NCBI RefSeq assembly: GCF_004751985.1
Contig: NZ_CP038492.1
Location: 2,356,001-2,420,000 of the forward strand
Length of the DNA stretch: 64,000 nucleotides
Origin: Rhodophyticola sp. CCM32
GTDB lineage: Bacteria; Pseudomonadota; Alphaproteobacteria; Rhodobacterales; Rhodobacteraceae
Direction: 5' to 3'
Part shown: positions 17,152 to 24,848 of the stretch, in pieces
Numbering within the stretch: the stretch's first letter is position 1
Layout: every line of letters begins with the position of its first letter
Made by a program: the position numbers and the translations under genes
Notes under the pieces: model-generated
The model's database searches: none
Told to the model about the DNA's origin: nothing
Seen by the model: only the letters and a program-made list of their open reading frames with translations

Positions 17152-18433
17152 CGAACGGGTGATGGTGACCATCATGTTCTTTCATGTGCGGGTGATCCTT
17201 CGACAGCTCGGGATGGCTATGCGCGATGACCAAAGGGTCGGGATCGGGCCATTGCCTGTGTGCGATGATCAGCCCGGCAAAAGCCAATGCGCCCAGAACC
17301 ACCAAGGCAAGCTGCACGCCTGCCCATGTCAGAAGTGCTCCGGCCAGCGGGTAGGTGATCAGCCAACACAGATGAGACAGCGCAAATTGCGCCGCAAAAA
17401 GGGAGGTGCGGTTCTGTGTATTTGATGAGCGGCGCAGCAAACGGCCCGATGGGGTGAGGATGGTCGAATATCCAAGGCCAACAGCAAACCACGTCACCAA
17501 AATAGCGGCCCAATTTAGATCGAACAATGCGATCCAGACCGCCAGCGCAATCAGCGCCGTTCCCATCAGCGCTGCGGCCGGTAACATGATCGACCTGTCC
17601 GATACTGCTTCCAACGCACGCGGAACCCATAATGCTGCAACCATTGACCCTGCACCAAACGCCGCCATCGTCACGGCCAGGTCACTTTGCGACAAGCCGA
17701 GATCGCCTTGAATCAGAATGACGGTATTGACCAGAACCATCGCACCCACCGATGAAACGGCAAAGCAAAGTGCCAGAAGGGCACGCAATCGTGGCGTGGC
17801 AAAATAGGTGCGTATGCCGCGTGTCGTCCGCTCGTAGATAGAGCGCGGAGGGCCGCCTGCAACGACGTAAGGTATCACCACCGACCCGACAAGAACCGCC
17901 GAGACAAGAAACCCGGCGGAGGTCACTGAAAAAAGGACATCAAATCCCACCAATGTCAAAAGTACCGCCGCCAGAAGAGGGCTAAACATCGTTTCCAAAT
18001 CATAGGCAAGACGCGACAGGGACAAGGCCCGCGTATAGTCTGCCTCATCTGTCAGAATATCGGGAATAGTCGCTTGAAACACGGGCGTGAAGCTTGCAGA
18101 GGCAGCTTGCAGCACGGCGACCAGCCCGAAAACCTGCCATACCTCAGTCACGAACGGAAAACACAGCGCCACCGCCGCCCGGACCAGATCAAGCGAAACC
18201 AGTATGCTCTGGCGTGGTAGATTTTCAGCGATAGCGCCTGCGATTGGTGCGATGGCAACATAGCAGATCATCTTGACGGTGAAGATCCCGCTCAACACGA
18301 GCGCTGCGTTGCCGCCACTCAGATCAAATGCCAAAAGTCCGAGTGCAACCGTCGAAAGGCCAGTGCCAATCAATGCAACAATTTGGGCTGCAAACAGATG
18401 GCGAAACTGTTTTATCGCGAGTATCTGCCACAA
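17111..18433 (-). CDS. MFS exporter with a histidine-rich C-terminal tail (NrsD-like metal efflux)
   Basis: A 12-helix-type major facilitator protein (FRHLFAAQIVALIGTGLSTVALGLLAFD at the N-terminus). The last 36 or so residues hold about ten histidines (HSHPELSKDHPHMKEHDGHH and onward). Nickel/cobalt exporters such as NrsD carry such His-rich tails. Convergent to the B12-controlled transporter, it may be the efflux arm of the same metal. The start is uncertain: I prefer TTG 18433 with AGGA upstream, while the frame remains open to a TTG at 18520 beside the 97-bp repeat. The original start may have been altered by that insertion. Confidence 0.75.
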   Translation of the reverse strand: MWQILAIKQFRHLFAAQIVALIGTGLSTVALGLLAFDLSGGNAALVLSGIFTVKMICYVAIAPIAGAIAENLPRQSILVSLDLVRAAVALCFPFVTEVWQVFGLVAVLQAASASFTPVFQATIPDILTDEADYTRALSLSRLAYDLETMFSPLLAAVLLTLVGFDVLFSVTSAGFLVSAVLVGSVVIPYVVAGGPPRSIYERTTRGIRTYFATPRLRALLALCFAVSSVGAMVLVNTVILIQGDLGLSQSDLAVTMAAFGAGSMVAALWVPRALEAVSDRSIMLPAAALMGTALIALAVWIALFDLNWAAILVTWFAVGLGYSTILTPSGRLLRRSSNTQNRTSLFAAQFALSHLCWLITYPLAGALLTWAGVQLALVVLGALAFAGLIIAHRQWPDPDPLVIAHSHPELSKDHPHMKEHDGHHHPFVIDDLHPSWPAHR

Positions 18434-18540
18434 AAAAGAAATCCTATTGGCAAGTAGGAACTGGGCCTCTCCACACTTATAGTTTGCGCGGGACCGGCCT
18501 GTATAGACCCGAAACAGCAACGAAGGGACTGTTGCATTAA

Positions 18541-18637
18541 AGCCTTTCGAGTTTTCATTGAGACATGATCATCGCTTTTCGCGTTCGACCGAAGGGAGAG
18601 GCAGCGAACAAGCGATTCAATGTTAACTCGAAAGGCT
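18541..18637 (-). repeat. 97-bp hairpin repeat, copy 1 (MITE-like)
   Basis: The element is bounded by perfect 13-bp terminal inverted repeats (AGCCTTTCGAGTT and its complement). Inside these, further paired blocks (CATTGA with TCAATG, ATCGCTT with AAGCGAT, GTTCG with CGAAC) would let nearly the whole unit fold into one long imperfect hairpin. It matches copy 2 at 62330-62426 at 94 of 97 positions, in the opposite orientation relative to the window. It has no coding capacity and lies between the MFS gene and the AraC remnant. The compact size and terminal repeats resemble a MITE. Confidence 0.8.
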
Positions 18638-18654
18638 ATAGGGTCTGTGGACAT

Positions 18655-18869
18655 TCACCTTCGCATGCCCCGCGATATGGGCCAGCGTTTCGGTTCCGTC
18701 ATACAGATAGTTGAGTGAGGTCTCCCCTCCCGCCCCCGCCACATGATTGGGACGCACCGACAGGGTAGTGTCACGCCGCTCCTACGCCAGTCTGTGATCG
18801 CAAAATATCTGTGTCACCTGATGGCGCGCTTCGTTCAGATCACATGTGGCAAGCAGCGGTTGGCTGTGC
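18655..18869 (-). pseudogene. N-terminal remnant of an AraC-family regulator
   Basis: Read on the minus strand, one frame gives LLATCDLNEARHQVTQIFCD, then HRLA, an in-frame TAG, and further on LSVRPNHVAGAGGE and SLNYLYDGTETL. This pattern (T-D-x-x-EAR, a Phe-Cys-x-His-x-Leu block, then a SLNYLxYG strand) is that of the cupin-like N-terminal domain of AraC-type regulators. It breaks off near the 97-bp repeat and has no DNA-binding domain. It is evidently a dead gene, possibly once the regulator of the adjoining cluster. Identification is by pattern memory. Confidence 0.5.
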
Positions 18870-19043
18870 AAAACTTATGATATGCTTGGTGTATCACATC
18901 TTCTGATTGCAAAGCCTACCGGTGAACCGGCTTGTTTCACGTGTAAAGTATCCAAGTCTGAAATAGGTTCGTTTTCTGGATAACCGGTTTATTCAAACCA
19001 GTGCAGGCTTCGTGTCGGCACAAGGCAACAAGGAAACCCAAAG

Positions 19044-19484
19044 ATGGACAAAGGGATCACGCCCGCCGCAAGCGGCCTGAATGATGTCAGCTGGAATGTC
19101 GTTGGCCACACATATGTGCCGAAACTACACAGCCCCAATGCCTTTATCTGGCACGCCACGATACCCGCCGACACGTTTGTACCGCCCCATATTCACCCCA
19201 CCCAGGATGAATGGATTATCATGCTGGACGGTCATCTTGAGGTTGAATTCCTGGGCGATGTGCACAAGGCGGGCCCGGGTGACATGATCGCAATGCCGAT
19301 GGGGCAGGCCCATGGCATCTTCAACCGTTCGGGGGCTGAGGCAACCTGCGTGTTCGGTGTTGCGCCGTCGCGCAAGCTTTATGACCTTTTCACGCAATTG
19401 GACGGTGTCACCGACCCTGCCGAACTGGTGCGCCTGTCAGCGCTGCATGAGGTTGATTTCCTGCCTCCGCCGGATGCGGCATGA
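19044..19484 (+). CDS. Cupin-domain protein
   Basis: A 146-residue single-domain cupin. Motif 1 is PPHIHPTQDEWIIMLDGHLEV (two His and a Glu-type metal ligand set at about residues 47-55). Motif 2 is PGDMIAMPMGQAHGIFN (about 78-94), with the second-shell His. Such proteins bind one Fe, Mn or Ni ion and act as small dioxygenases, isomerases or sensors. It begins the kynurenine-type cluster and is followed 14 bases later by a flavin monooxygenase. Its upstream region carries repeated ACCGGT/AACCGG motifs (18918-18930, 18982-18989) that could be operator sites. The substrate is unknown. Confidence 0.8.
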   Translation: MDKGITPAASGLNDVSWNVVGHTYVPKLHSPNAFIWHATIPADTFVPPHIHPTQDEWIIMLDGHLEVEFLGDVHKAGPGDMIAMPMGQAHGIFNRSGAEATCVFGVAPSRKLYDLFTQLDGVTDPAELVRLSALHEVDFLPPPDAA

Positions 19485-19498
19485 AGGAGGGGCACAAG

Positions 19499-20983
19499 AT
19501 GACACAACGCAAGAAAGTGGCCGTCATTGGCGGCGGCGTCAGCGGGCTGGCTGCGGCCAAGGCGTTTGACGAACGCGGACATCGGGTATGCGGGTTTGAA
19601 CGCAGCGCGGATTTCGGCGGCGTGTGGGAGCCTTCACGCTCCTACCCGGATGTGCAGACGCAATCCCCCAAGGATCTCTACTGCTATACCGACCACCCGA
19701 TGCCGGACAGCTACCCGGAATGGCCCAAGGGCCCGCAGGTGCATGCCTATCTGCATTCCTATGCCGCCAAGCACGATCTGGCCCGTCTGTTCCGCCTGAA
19801 TACAGTGGTCAAAACCATGGATCGGCGCAGCGACGGGCAGCCCGGCTGGACCCTGACGCTGGAGGCGGGCAGCCATATCTGGACCGAGGATTTCGATTTT
19901 GTCGCCATCGGGACCGGCCAGTTTTCCGACAAGAATGAACTGGTCCTTCCGGGGCAGGAGGATTTCACCGCAAAGGGCGGCGCGGTGGTGCATTCCTCGG
20001 ATTACACGGACCCGGCCATTGTGGATGGCAAACATGTGGTGGTGCTGGGTGGTTCCAAATCCGCCACTGACATTGCAGTCAATGCGGCGGGTAACGGGGC
20101 GGCATCGGTCACCATGGTGTATCGTAAAAACGTCTGGCGCGTGCCCTATTTCGTGGGCGGGATCAATTTCAAGCGGCTGCTCTACATGCGGGCGCAGGAA
20201 CAGCAGTTCAACATGTGGGGCAAAACACCCCTGCAACGGGTGATCGCCGCCGTGCTGAAACCGCTGGTCTGGGTGAATTTCCGGGGCCTTGAGACATTGC
20301 TGAAGCTGCAACTGGGCCTGAAAAAGCACAATATGGTGCCCGACACGCCGATTGAAAAAGAGGTTTCGTGTTCCGTTCCCATCGTAACGCCGGGCCTGTT
20401 TGAAGCGCTGAATGCAGGCACGATCACCCCGGTGATGGGAACGATTGAGCACTATGAAGACGGTGCCGTGCGGCTGAGCAATGGTGATCTGATCCCTTGC
20501 GACATGGCCATTCTTGCCGTCGGATGGACCCTGGGCGTGCCCTATCTGCCGCAAGCGTATCAGGACAAGCTGATCGAGGAGGATGGGCAATACCGCGTCT
20601 ATCGTTTGTCGGTGAACCCGGACCTGCCCGATATGGGCTTTGTCGGTTTCAACTCCAGCTTCTGCACGGTTCTGTCTGCTGAAATGATCGCCAACTGGCT
20701 GGTGCGCTATGCGGATGGGCAACTGGCCCGGCAACCCACATCGGATGAGATGAGTGCCAATATCGAGATGATGCTGACCTGGAAACGGAATGAACGCCCA
20801 GCCGCGCAGATTTATGGCGGCCTCTGCTCTGCCCCGTTCCATTTCAAGCATTTCGATGAATTGCTGGCCGATATGGGGGCAACGATCCGCAAACGCGGCC
20901 CGCTGACCGAACAATTCTCACATCCGAATGCGGCGGCCTATGGCCGGTTCCTGGCCTCAACACCCCAATATCAGGTGGAGTGA
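19499..20983 (+). CDS. Flavin-containing monooxygenase (FMO/Baeyer-Villiger type)
   Basis: A 494-residue FAD/NADPH enzyme. The FAD Rossmann motif GGGVSGLAAAKAF is at residues 11-23. An FMO-like fingerprint (FTAKGGAVVHSSDYTDP) lies near residue 160. The NADPH motif VLGGSKSATDIAVNAAGNG is near residue 182, and the C-terminal FAD-contact text is MAILAVGWTLG. I chose ATG 19499, which follows AAGGAGG by eight bases; a further ATG at 19481 lacks a site. It oxygenates a soft nucleophile or ketone, perhaps an indolic or kynurenine-related compound given its neighbours. That substrate is inference only. Confidence 0.82.
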   Translation: MTQRKKVAVIGGGVSGLAAAKAFDERGHRVCGFERSADFGGVWEPSRSYPDVQTQSPKDLYCYTDHPMPDSYPEWPKGPQVHAYLHSYAAKHDLARLFRLNTVVKTMDRRSDGQPGWTLTLEAGSHIWTEDFDFVAIGTGQFSDKNELVLPGQEDFTAKGGAVVHSSDYTDPAIVDGKHVVVLGGSKSATDIAVNAAGNGAASVTMVYRKNVWRVPYFVGGINFKRLLYMRAQEQQFNMWGKTPLQRVIAAVLKPLVWVNFRGLETLLKLQLGLKKHNMVPDTPIEKEVSCSVPIVTPGLFEALNAGTITPVMGTIEHYEDGAVRLSNGDLIPCDMAILAVGWTLGVPYLPQAYQDKLIEEDGQYRVYRLSVNPDLPDMGFVGFNSSFCTVLSAEMIANWLVRYADGQLARQPTSDEMSANIEMMLTWKRNERPAAQIYGGLCSAPFHFKHFDELLADMGATIRKRGPLTEQFSHPNAAAYGRFLASTPQYQVE

Positions 20984-20985
20984 AC

Positions 20986-21807
20986 ATGAAGACCAAATCC
21001 ATACAGGATTGGGACGACGCCTTTGCCAATATGGCCTATATACCCGGCTCGGAAGACCTGCCGGACAGATGGACGGCCAGGGCCGCGGCCTATCGCGACA
21101 GCGGGGTGCGGATTGAACTGGATTTGCCCTATGGCAAACACCCCCGCGAACGGTTTGATATGGTCTGGCCCGGGGGGGCACCAAAAGGGCTCGTCGTGTT
21201 TGTGCATGGCGGCTATTGGATGCGGCTCGACAAATCCTACTGGACCGATCTGGCCGAAGGCGCGCGGGCGCGGGGATGGGCCGTGTGCCTGCCCAGCTAT
21301 ACCCTGGCCCCCGAGGCGCGAATTGCCCATATGACCCGGCAGATCGGTCAGGCAATCACGGTGGCGGCGGGGCAGGTCGCCGGGCCGATCCGCCTGTCGG
21401 GGCATTCGGCGGGCGGGCATCTGGTCAGCCGGATGATCTGCGATGATACGCCTTTGGCGGCGGATGTGCTGGCGCGGGTTGCCCATACGATGTCAATCAG
21501 CGGTCTGCATGATTTGCGGCCCCTGATGTGGACAGGCATGAATGACACCCTGCACCTGGATGCGGCAGAGGCCAGCGCCGAAAGTGCCGTTTTGCATTGG
21601 CCTGCGGGCAATCCGTGCCTGACCACCTGGGTCGGCGGGGGGGAGCGGCCCGAGTTCATTCGCCAGACACAGATTCTTGCTCAGCTCTGGCAGGGGCTGG
21701 ATGCGGACACGCGCTGTGTGGTGGACGGCACCCATGACCATTTCACCGTGATTGAAGGCTTGAACAACCCGGAAAGTGACATCATCAGAGGCTTTCTCCA
21801 AATATAA
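20986..21807 (+). CDS. kynB: Arylformamidase (kynurenine formamidase), alpha/beta-hydrolase type
   Basis: A 273-residue alpha/beta-hydrolase. The oxyanion motif HGGYWMR is near residue 74, the nucleophile elbow is GHSAGGH (about residue 140), and the catalytic Asp and His lie around DGTHDHFTVIEGL near the C-terminus. The HGGYW form and adjoining kynA and kynU make N-formylkynurenine hydrolysis to kynurenine the best role. It is the eukaryote-like/esterase-type formamidase rather than the metal-dependent bacterial KynB fold, so the symbol denotes function. ATG 20986 is preferred, although GTG 20980 overlaps the monooxygenase stop. Confidence 0.82.
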   Translation: MKTKSIQDWDDAFANMAYIPGSEDLPDRWTARAAAYRDSGVRIELDLPYGKHPRERFDMVWPGGAPKGLVVFVHGGYWMRLDKSYWTDLAEGARARGWAVCLPSYTLAPEARIAHMTRQIGQAITVAAGQVAGPIRLSGHSAGGHLVSRMICDDTPLAADVLARVAHTMSISGLHDLRPLMWTGMNDTLHLDAAEASAESAVLHWPAGNPCLTTWVGGGERPEFIRQTQILAQLWQGLDADTRCVVDGTHDHFTVIEGLNNPESDIIRGFLQI

Positions 21808-21840
21808 TATACGATTTGTATTTATATATGCGATATTATA

Positions 21841-21860
21841 GACTGCATATGAATGCAGTC
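21841..21860. promoter_or_regulatory. Inverted repeat upstream of the GntR gene, probable operator
   Basis: Perfect 8-bp arms GACTGCAT and ATGCAGTC are separated by four bases and end 14 bases before the GntR start codon. The surrounding bases (21806-21840) are strongly AT-rich and promoter-like. Position and symmetry fit an autoregulatory site of the GntR protein that may also govern kynA and kynU. Confidence 0.55.
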
Positions 21861-21874
21861 ATGTCGAGTCGCCT

Positions 21875-22651
21875 ATGTCAAATTTACAGTCCAAGTCCGA
21901 TGCACTTTACAGTCAGGTCCGTCAGGACATTCTCGCCCTACATCTGGAACCCGGCGCCCCTCTGCGCCTGTCAGCCCTGTCTGACCTCTATGGTCTGGGT
22001 TTGACCCCGCTCAGGGAATGCCTGAACCGGTTGAGCGCCGAGTGGCTGGTGGTGCCCGAACACAATAAAGGATTTCGCGTCGCGCCCCTGTCGCTTGCGG
22101 ATCTGCTGGATCTGGAACGCAGCCGGAGCACCATTGAGGGGGCGCTCTTTGCCGAGGCTGTTGCCTGCGGCGATGAGGGCTGGGAGGCCAGGGTTGTCGG
22201 CAGTTTCCACCACCTGTCGAAAATACCCTTCCCCTCTGTCCTGCACGCGGAAGATGAGTTGGAGCTGTGGGCCAAACGGCACGAGGCGTTCCACGACACG
22301 CTGATCAGCGCGGCACCATCCGTCTGGATGCAGCGGTTTCGGGCCATGCTGAATGATCAGTTGCACCGCTATCATCTTTATATCCAGACCGGCCTGCGCG
22401 ACCTGTCACACAGTCAGCCGGGCACCGCGAACCCGGCGGCCGACGCATTTTCCCAAGCCATGGCGCTTGAACCGCATCAGGCGCTTTACGACGTGGCGCT
22501 GAGCCGCGATACACAGGCCGCACCGGCCGTCTTTCAGGCCCATTCCAACCTGTCGATCCAGGCCTTTGAACAACTGGTCGCGCTGCTGCCGGACGCGACA
22601 GATTCACATGCGACCCAGACCGGGACAAAAACCTATGACCACAGCCTATGA
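21875..22651 (+). CDS. GntR-family (FadR/FCD subgroup) transcriptional regulator
   Basis: A 258-residue regulator. The N-terminal winged helix ([20 protein letters not shown], then [25 protein letters not shown]) is followed by an all-helical FCD ligand domain ([23 protein letters not shown], later [16 protein letters not shown]). FCD proteins usually sense carboxylates through His/Asp-bound metal. It sits between the formamidase and kynA, overlapping kynA by 17 bases, so it is likely the pathway regulator responding to kynurenine, anthranilate or tryptophan. The ligand is inferred. Confidence 0.87.
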   Translation: MSNLQSKSDALYSQVRQDILALHLEPGAPLRLSALSDLYGLGLTPLRECLNRLSAEWLVVPEHNKGFRVAPLSLADLLDLERSRSTIEGALFAEAVACGDEGWEARVVGSFHHLSKIPFPSVLHAEDELELWAKRHEAFHDTLISAAPSVWMQRFRAMLNDQLHRYHLYIQTGLRDLSHSQPGTANPAADAFSQAMALEPHQALYDVALSRDTQAAPAVFQAHSNLSIQAFEQLVALLPDATDSHATQTGTKTYDHSL

Positions 22652-23468
22652 CCCCGCTGGCGATGGCGCCAAAATGTCCTTTTCCAAGGATATGAGCTAT
22701 ACGGATTACCTGTCGCTGGATCCGATTCTGGGGGCCCAGAACTGCAAATCGGATGCCCATGACGAGATGCTGTTCATCATTCAGCATCAGACCTCGGAAT
22801 TGTGGATGCGGCTGACCCTGCATGAATTGTCGACTGCACGGAATGAACTGATCGGAGGCCGCTTCCCTCCGGCCTTCAAGATGCTGACCCGCGTGGCCCG
22901 CATTTTCGAGCAGTTGAACAATGCCTGGGATGTGCTGCGCACGATGACCCCCAGTGAATATACCGAGTTTCGGGCCAAGCTTGGCCAGTCCTCGGGGTTT
23001 CAATCCCATCAATACCGATTGATCGAGTTCATCCTGGGCAATCGCAACCGGGCGATGCTGAAGGTACATGAACACCGGCCCGAACTGCACCATATGCTGG
23101 GTCAGGAATTGACCACCAAATCGCTGTATCATGTGGCGCTGGACAATCTGGCCGCGCAACTGGGCCTGCAATTCGACCCCGAGATTTACCGGATGGATCA
23201 GCCCCATGCCGCAAATGACCAGGTGATGGCGGCCTGGACCACAGTGTACCAATCGCCTCATGAACACTGGACGCTTTATGAACTGGCCGAAAAGCTGGTG
23301 GATCTGGAGGATTACTTTCGCCGCTGGCGCTTCAATCATGTCACCACCGTGGAACGGATCATCGGCTTCAAACGCGGCACCGGCGGCACCTCGGGCGTGA
23401 AATATCTGCGCCGCATGCTGGAGGTGGAGCTGTTCCCCGAGCTGTGGAACATGCGGGGGCAATTGTGA
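22635..23468 (+). CDS. kynA: Tryptophan 2,3-dioxygenase
   Basis: A 277-residue haem enzyme that opens the indole ring of L-tryptophan to N-formylkynurenine. Diagnostic text includes [64 protein letters not shown], and the C-terminal [20 protein letters not shown] with the haem-ligand His, followed by [10 protein letters not shown]. Length matches the bacterial family. The ATG at 22635 gives the family N-terminus and overlaps the GntR gene slightly. It is coupled to kynU by a one-base TGATG overlap. Confidence 0.96.
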   Translation: MTTAYDPAGDGAKMSFSKDMSYTDYLSLDPILGAQNCKSDAHDEMLFIIQHQTSELWMRLTLHELSTARNELIGGRFPPAFKMLTRVARIFEQLNNAWDVLRTMTPSEYTEFRAKLGQSSGFQSHQYRLIEFILGNRNRAMLKVHEHRPELHHMLGQELTTKSLYHVALDNLAAQLGLQFDPEIYRMDQPHAANDQVMAAWTTVYQSPHEHWTLYELAEKLVDLEDYFRRWRFNHVTTVERIIGFKRGTGGTSGVKYLRRMLEVELFPELWNMRGQL

Positions 23469-24670
23469 TGACATCCGCCACAGGCAACCTGCCGATGAAA
23501 GACCAGTTCGTCCTGCCCGAAGGGGTGATCTATCTTGATGGCAATTCGCTTGGGCCCTTGCCGAAATCTGTTTCCGGGCATCTGACCGGGATGGTCGAGG
23601 AACAATGGGGCCAGCATCTGATCACCGGCTGGAATCTGGATGACTGGATGGGGCAACCCCTGCGCGTGGGCAATCAACTGGGCTGCCTGATCGGCGCGCC
23701 CGAGGGTTCGGTCGTCATCGGCGACACCCTGTCGATCAAGGTGTATCAGGCGCTGTCTGCGGCATTGCAGATGCGCCCGGACCGGAAAATCATTCTGTCC
23801 GACAGCGGCAATTTCCCCACCGATCTGTATATGGCCGAAGGTCTGATTGCGCATATGAATGCGGGCCATGAATTGCGGGTCGTGCCCCCCGAAGATGTGG
23901 CCGCCGCGATCACTGACGAGGTCGCGGTGGTGATGCTCACCCAGGTCGATTATCGCACCGGGCGGCTCCATGACATGAACAGCCTGACCAAAGCGGCCCA
24001 TGAGGCGGGTGCCGTGATGATCTGGGATCTGGCCCATAGTGCCGGGGCGCTGCCGGTGGATCTGGTGGCGTCCGGCTGCGATTTCGCCGTTGGCTGCACC
24101 TATAAATATCTCAATGGCGGCCCCGGCGCGCCCGCCTTTATCTATGTCCGACCTGATATCACACCCGATATCGCGCCTGCGCTCAGCGGCTGGCTGGGTC
24201 ATGACGCGCCTTTTGCCTTTGAACCCTCATACCGGCCCGCGAAAGACATTGAACGGATGCGCGTCGGCACCCCGCCGGTGTTGCAGATGACCGCATTGGA
24301 GGCTGCTTTGCGGGTCTGGGACAAGGTGGATATGCAGGATCTGCGCCGCGCCAGCATGGCGCTTTGCGATCTGTTCATCGCCGAGGTCGAGGCGCGCTGC
24401 CCTGATCTTGCGCTGGTCAGTCCGCGCGATGCGGCGCTGCGCGGCAGTCAGGTCTCTTTCGCCTTCGAACATGGCTATGCGGCCATGCAGGCGCTGATCG
24501 CGCGGGGCGTTATCGGGGATTTCCGCGCGCCCAACATCATGCGTTTCGGTTTCACACCACTTTATATCGACGCGGGCGATGTGCGGCGCGCGGTGGATGT
24601 GCTGGCCGATGTGCTGGACAACCGGCTTTGGATCAACCCGGAGTATCAGAAAACCGGCCGCGTTACCTGA
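23468..24670 (+). CDS. kynU: Kynureninase
   Basis: A 400-residue PLP enzyme that cleaves kynurenine to anthranilate and alanine. Visible motifs are YLDGNSLGPLP near the N-terminus, the VIGDTLSIKVYQAL and SDSGNFPTDLYMAEGL blocks, DLAHSAGALPVDL with the PLP-ring Asp, the Schiff-base lysine in GCTYKYLNGGPGAPAF, and the C-terminal FRAPNIMRFGFTPLYI. It completes the tryptophan-to-anthranilate route with kynA and the formamidase. Anthranilate-degrading genes are not present, so anthranilate is either excreted or used elsewhere. Confidence 0.96.
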   Translation: MTSATGNLPMKDQFVLPEGVIYLDGNSLGPLPKSVSGHLTGMVEEQWGQHLITGWNLDDWMGQPLRVGNQLGCLIGAPEGSVVIGDTLSIKVYQALSAALQMRPDRKIILSDSGNFPTDLYMAEGLIAHMNAGHELRVVPPEDVAAAITDEVAVVMLTQVDYRTGRLHDMNSLTKAAHEAGAVMIWDLAHSAGALPVDLVASGCDFAVGCTYKYLNGGPGAPAFIYVRPDITPDIAPALSGWLGHDAPFAFEPSYRPAKDIERMRVGTPPVLQMTALEAALRVWDKVDMQDLRRASMALCDLFIAEVEARCPDLALVSPRDAALRGSQVSFAFEHGYAAMQALIARGVIGDFRAPNIMRFGFTPLYIDAGDVRRAVDVLADVLDNRLWINPEYQKTGRVT

Positions 24671-24731
24671 AGCAGAAACACACAGGTCTTCTGACGGGGC
24701 TACGGTTTGAAATATAAGGCCTCTGCATCAC

Positions 24732-24760
24732 TTGCCATACATTTTAAACTTAAAATATAT
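24732..24760 (+). promoter_or_regulatory. AT-rich inverted repeat and possible promoter before the LIV operon
   Basis: ATTTTAA and TTAAAAT form a perfect 7-bp inverted repeat (24741-24756) with a two-base centre. It lies beside a TTGCCA (-35-like, 24732-24737) and an AT-rich -10-like region. It lies about 90 bases before the binding-protein gene and could be the operator/promoter for the transporter. Confidence 0.35.
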
Positions 24761-24848
24761 GGGCTTGAAGTTATATTTCATGCATGTTTTCCTTTTGGAA
24801 ACAATCAGAATGGTCGACAAAGGGCCAGGACTCAACAAGGAGACATTC

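Noticed and set aside
18525..18540. Bases beside repeat copy 1 (GGACTGTTGCATTAA) resembling the end of IS6/IS26-type elements, and GGTCTGTGGACATTCAC on the other side resembling an IS5-type end
   Set aside because: No transposase, no matching second end and no target duplication could be found, so an IS is not supported.
19634..20914. Long antisense open frame of 426 codons opposite the flavin monooxygenase
   Set aside because: It mirrors the high-GC third-codon bias of the real gene. The product is His/Arg-rich with no recognisable domain.
22305..23474. Antisense 389-codon open frame opposite tryptophan 2,3-dioxygenase
   Set aside because: Shadow of kynA. The text has no family resemblance and starts outside any ribosome site.
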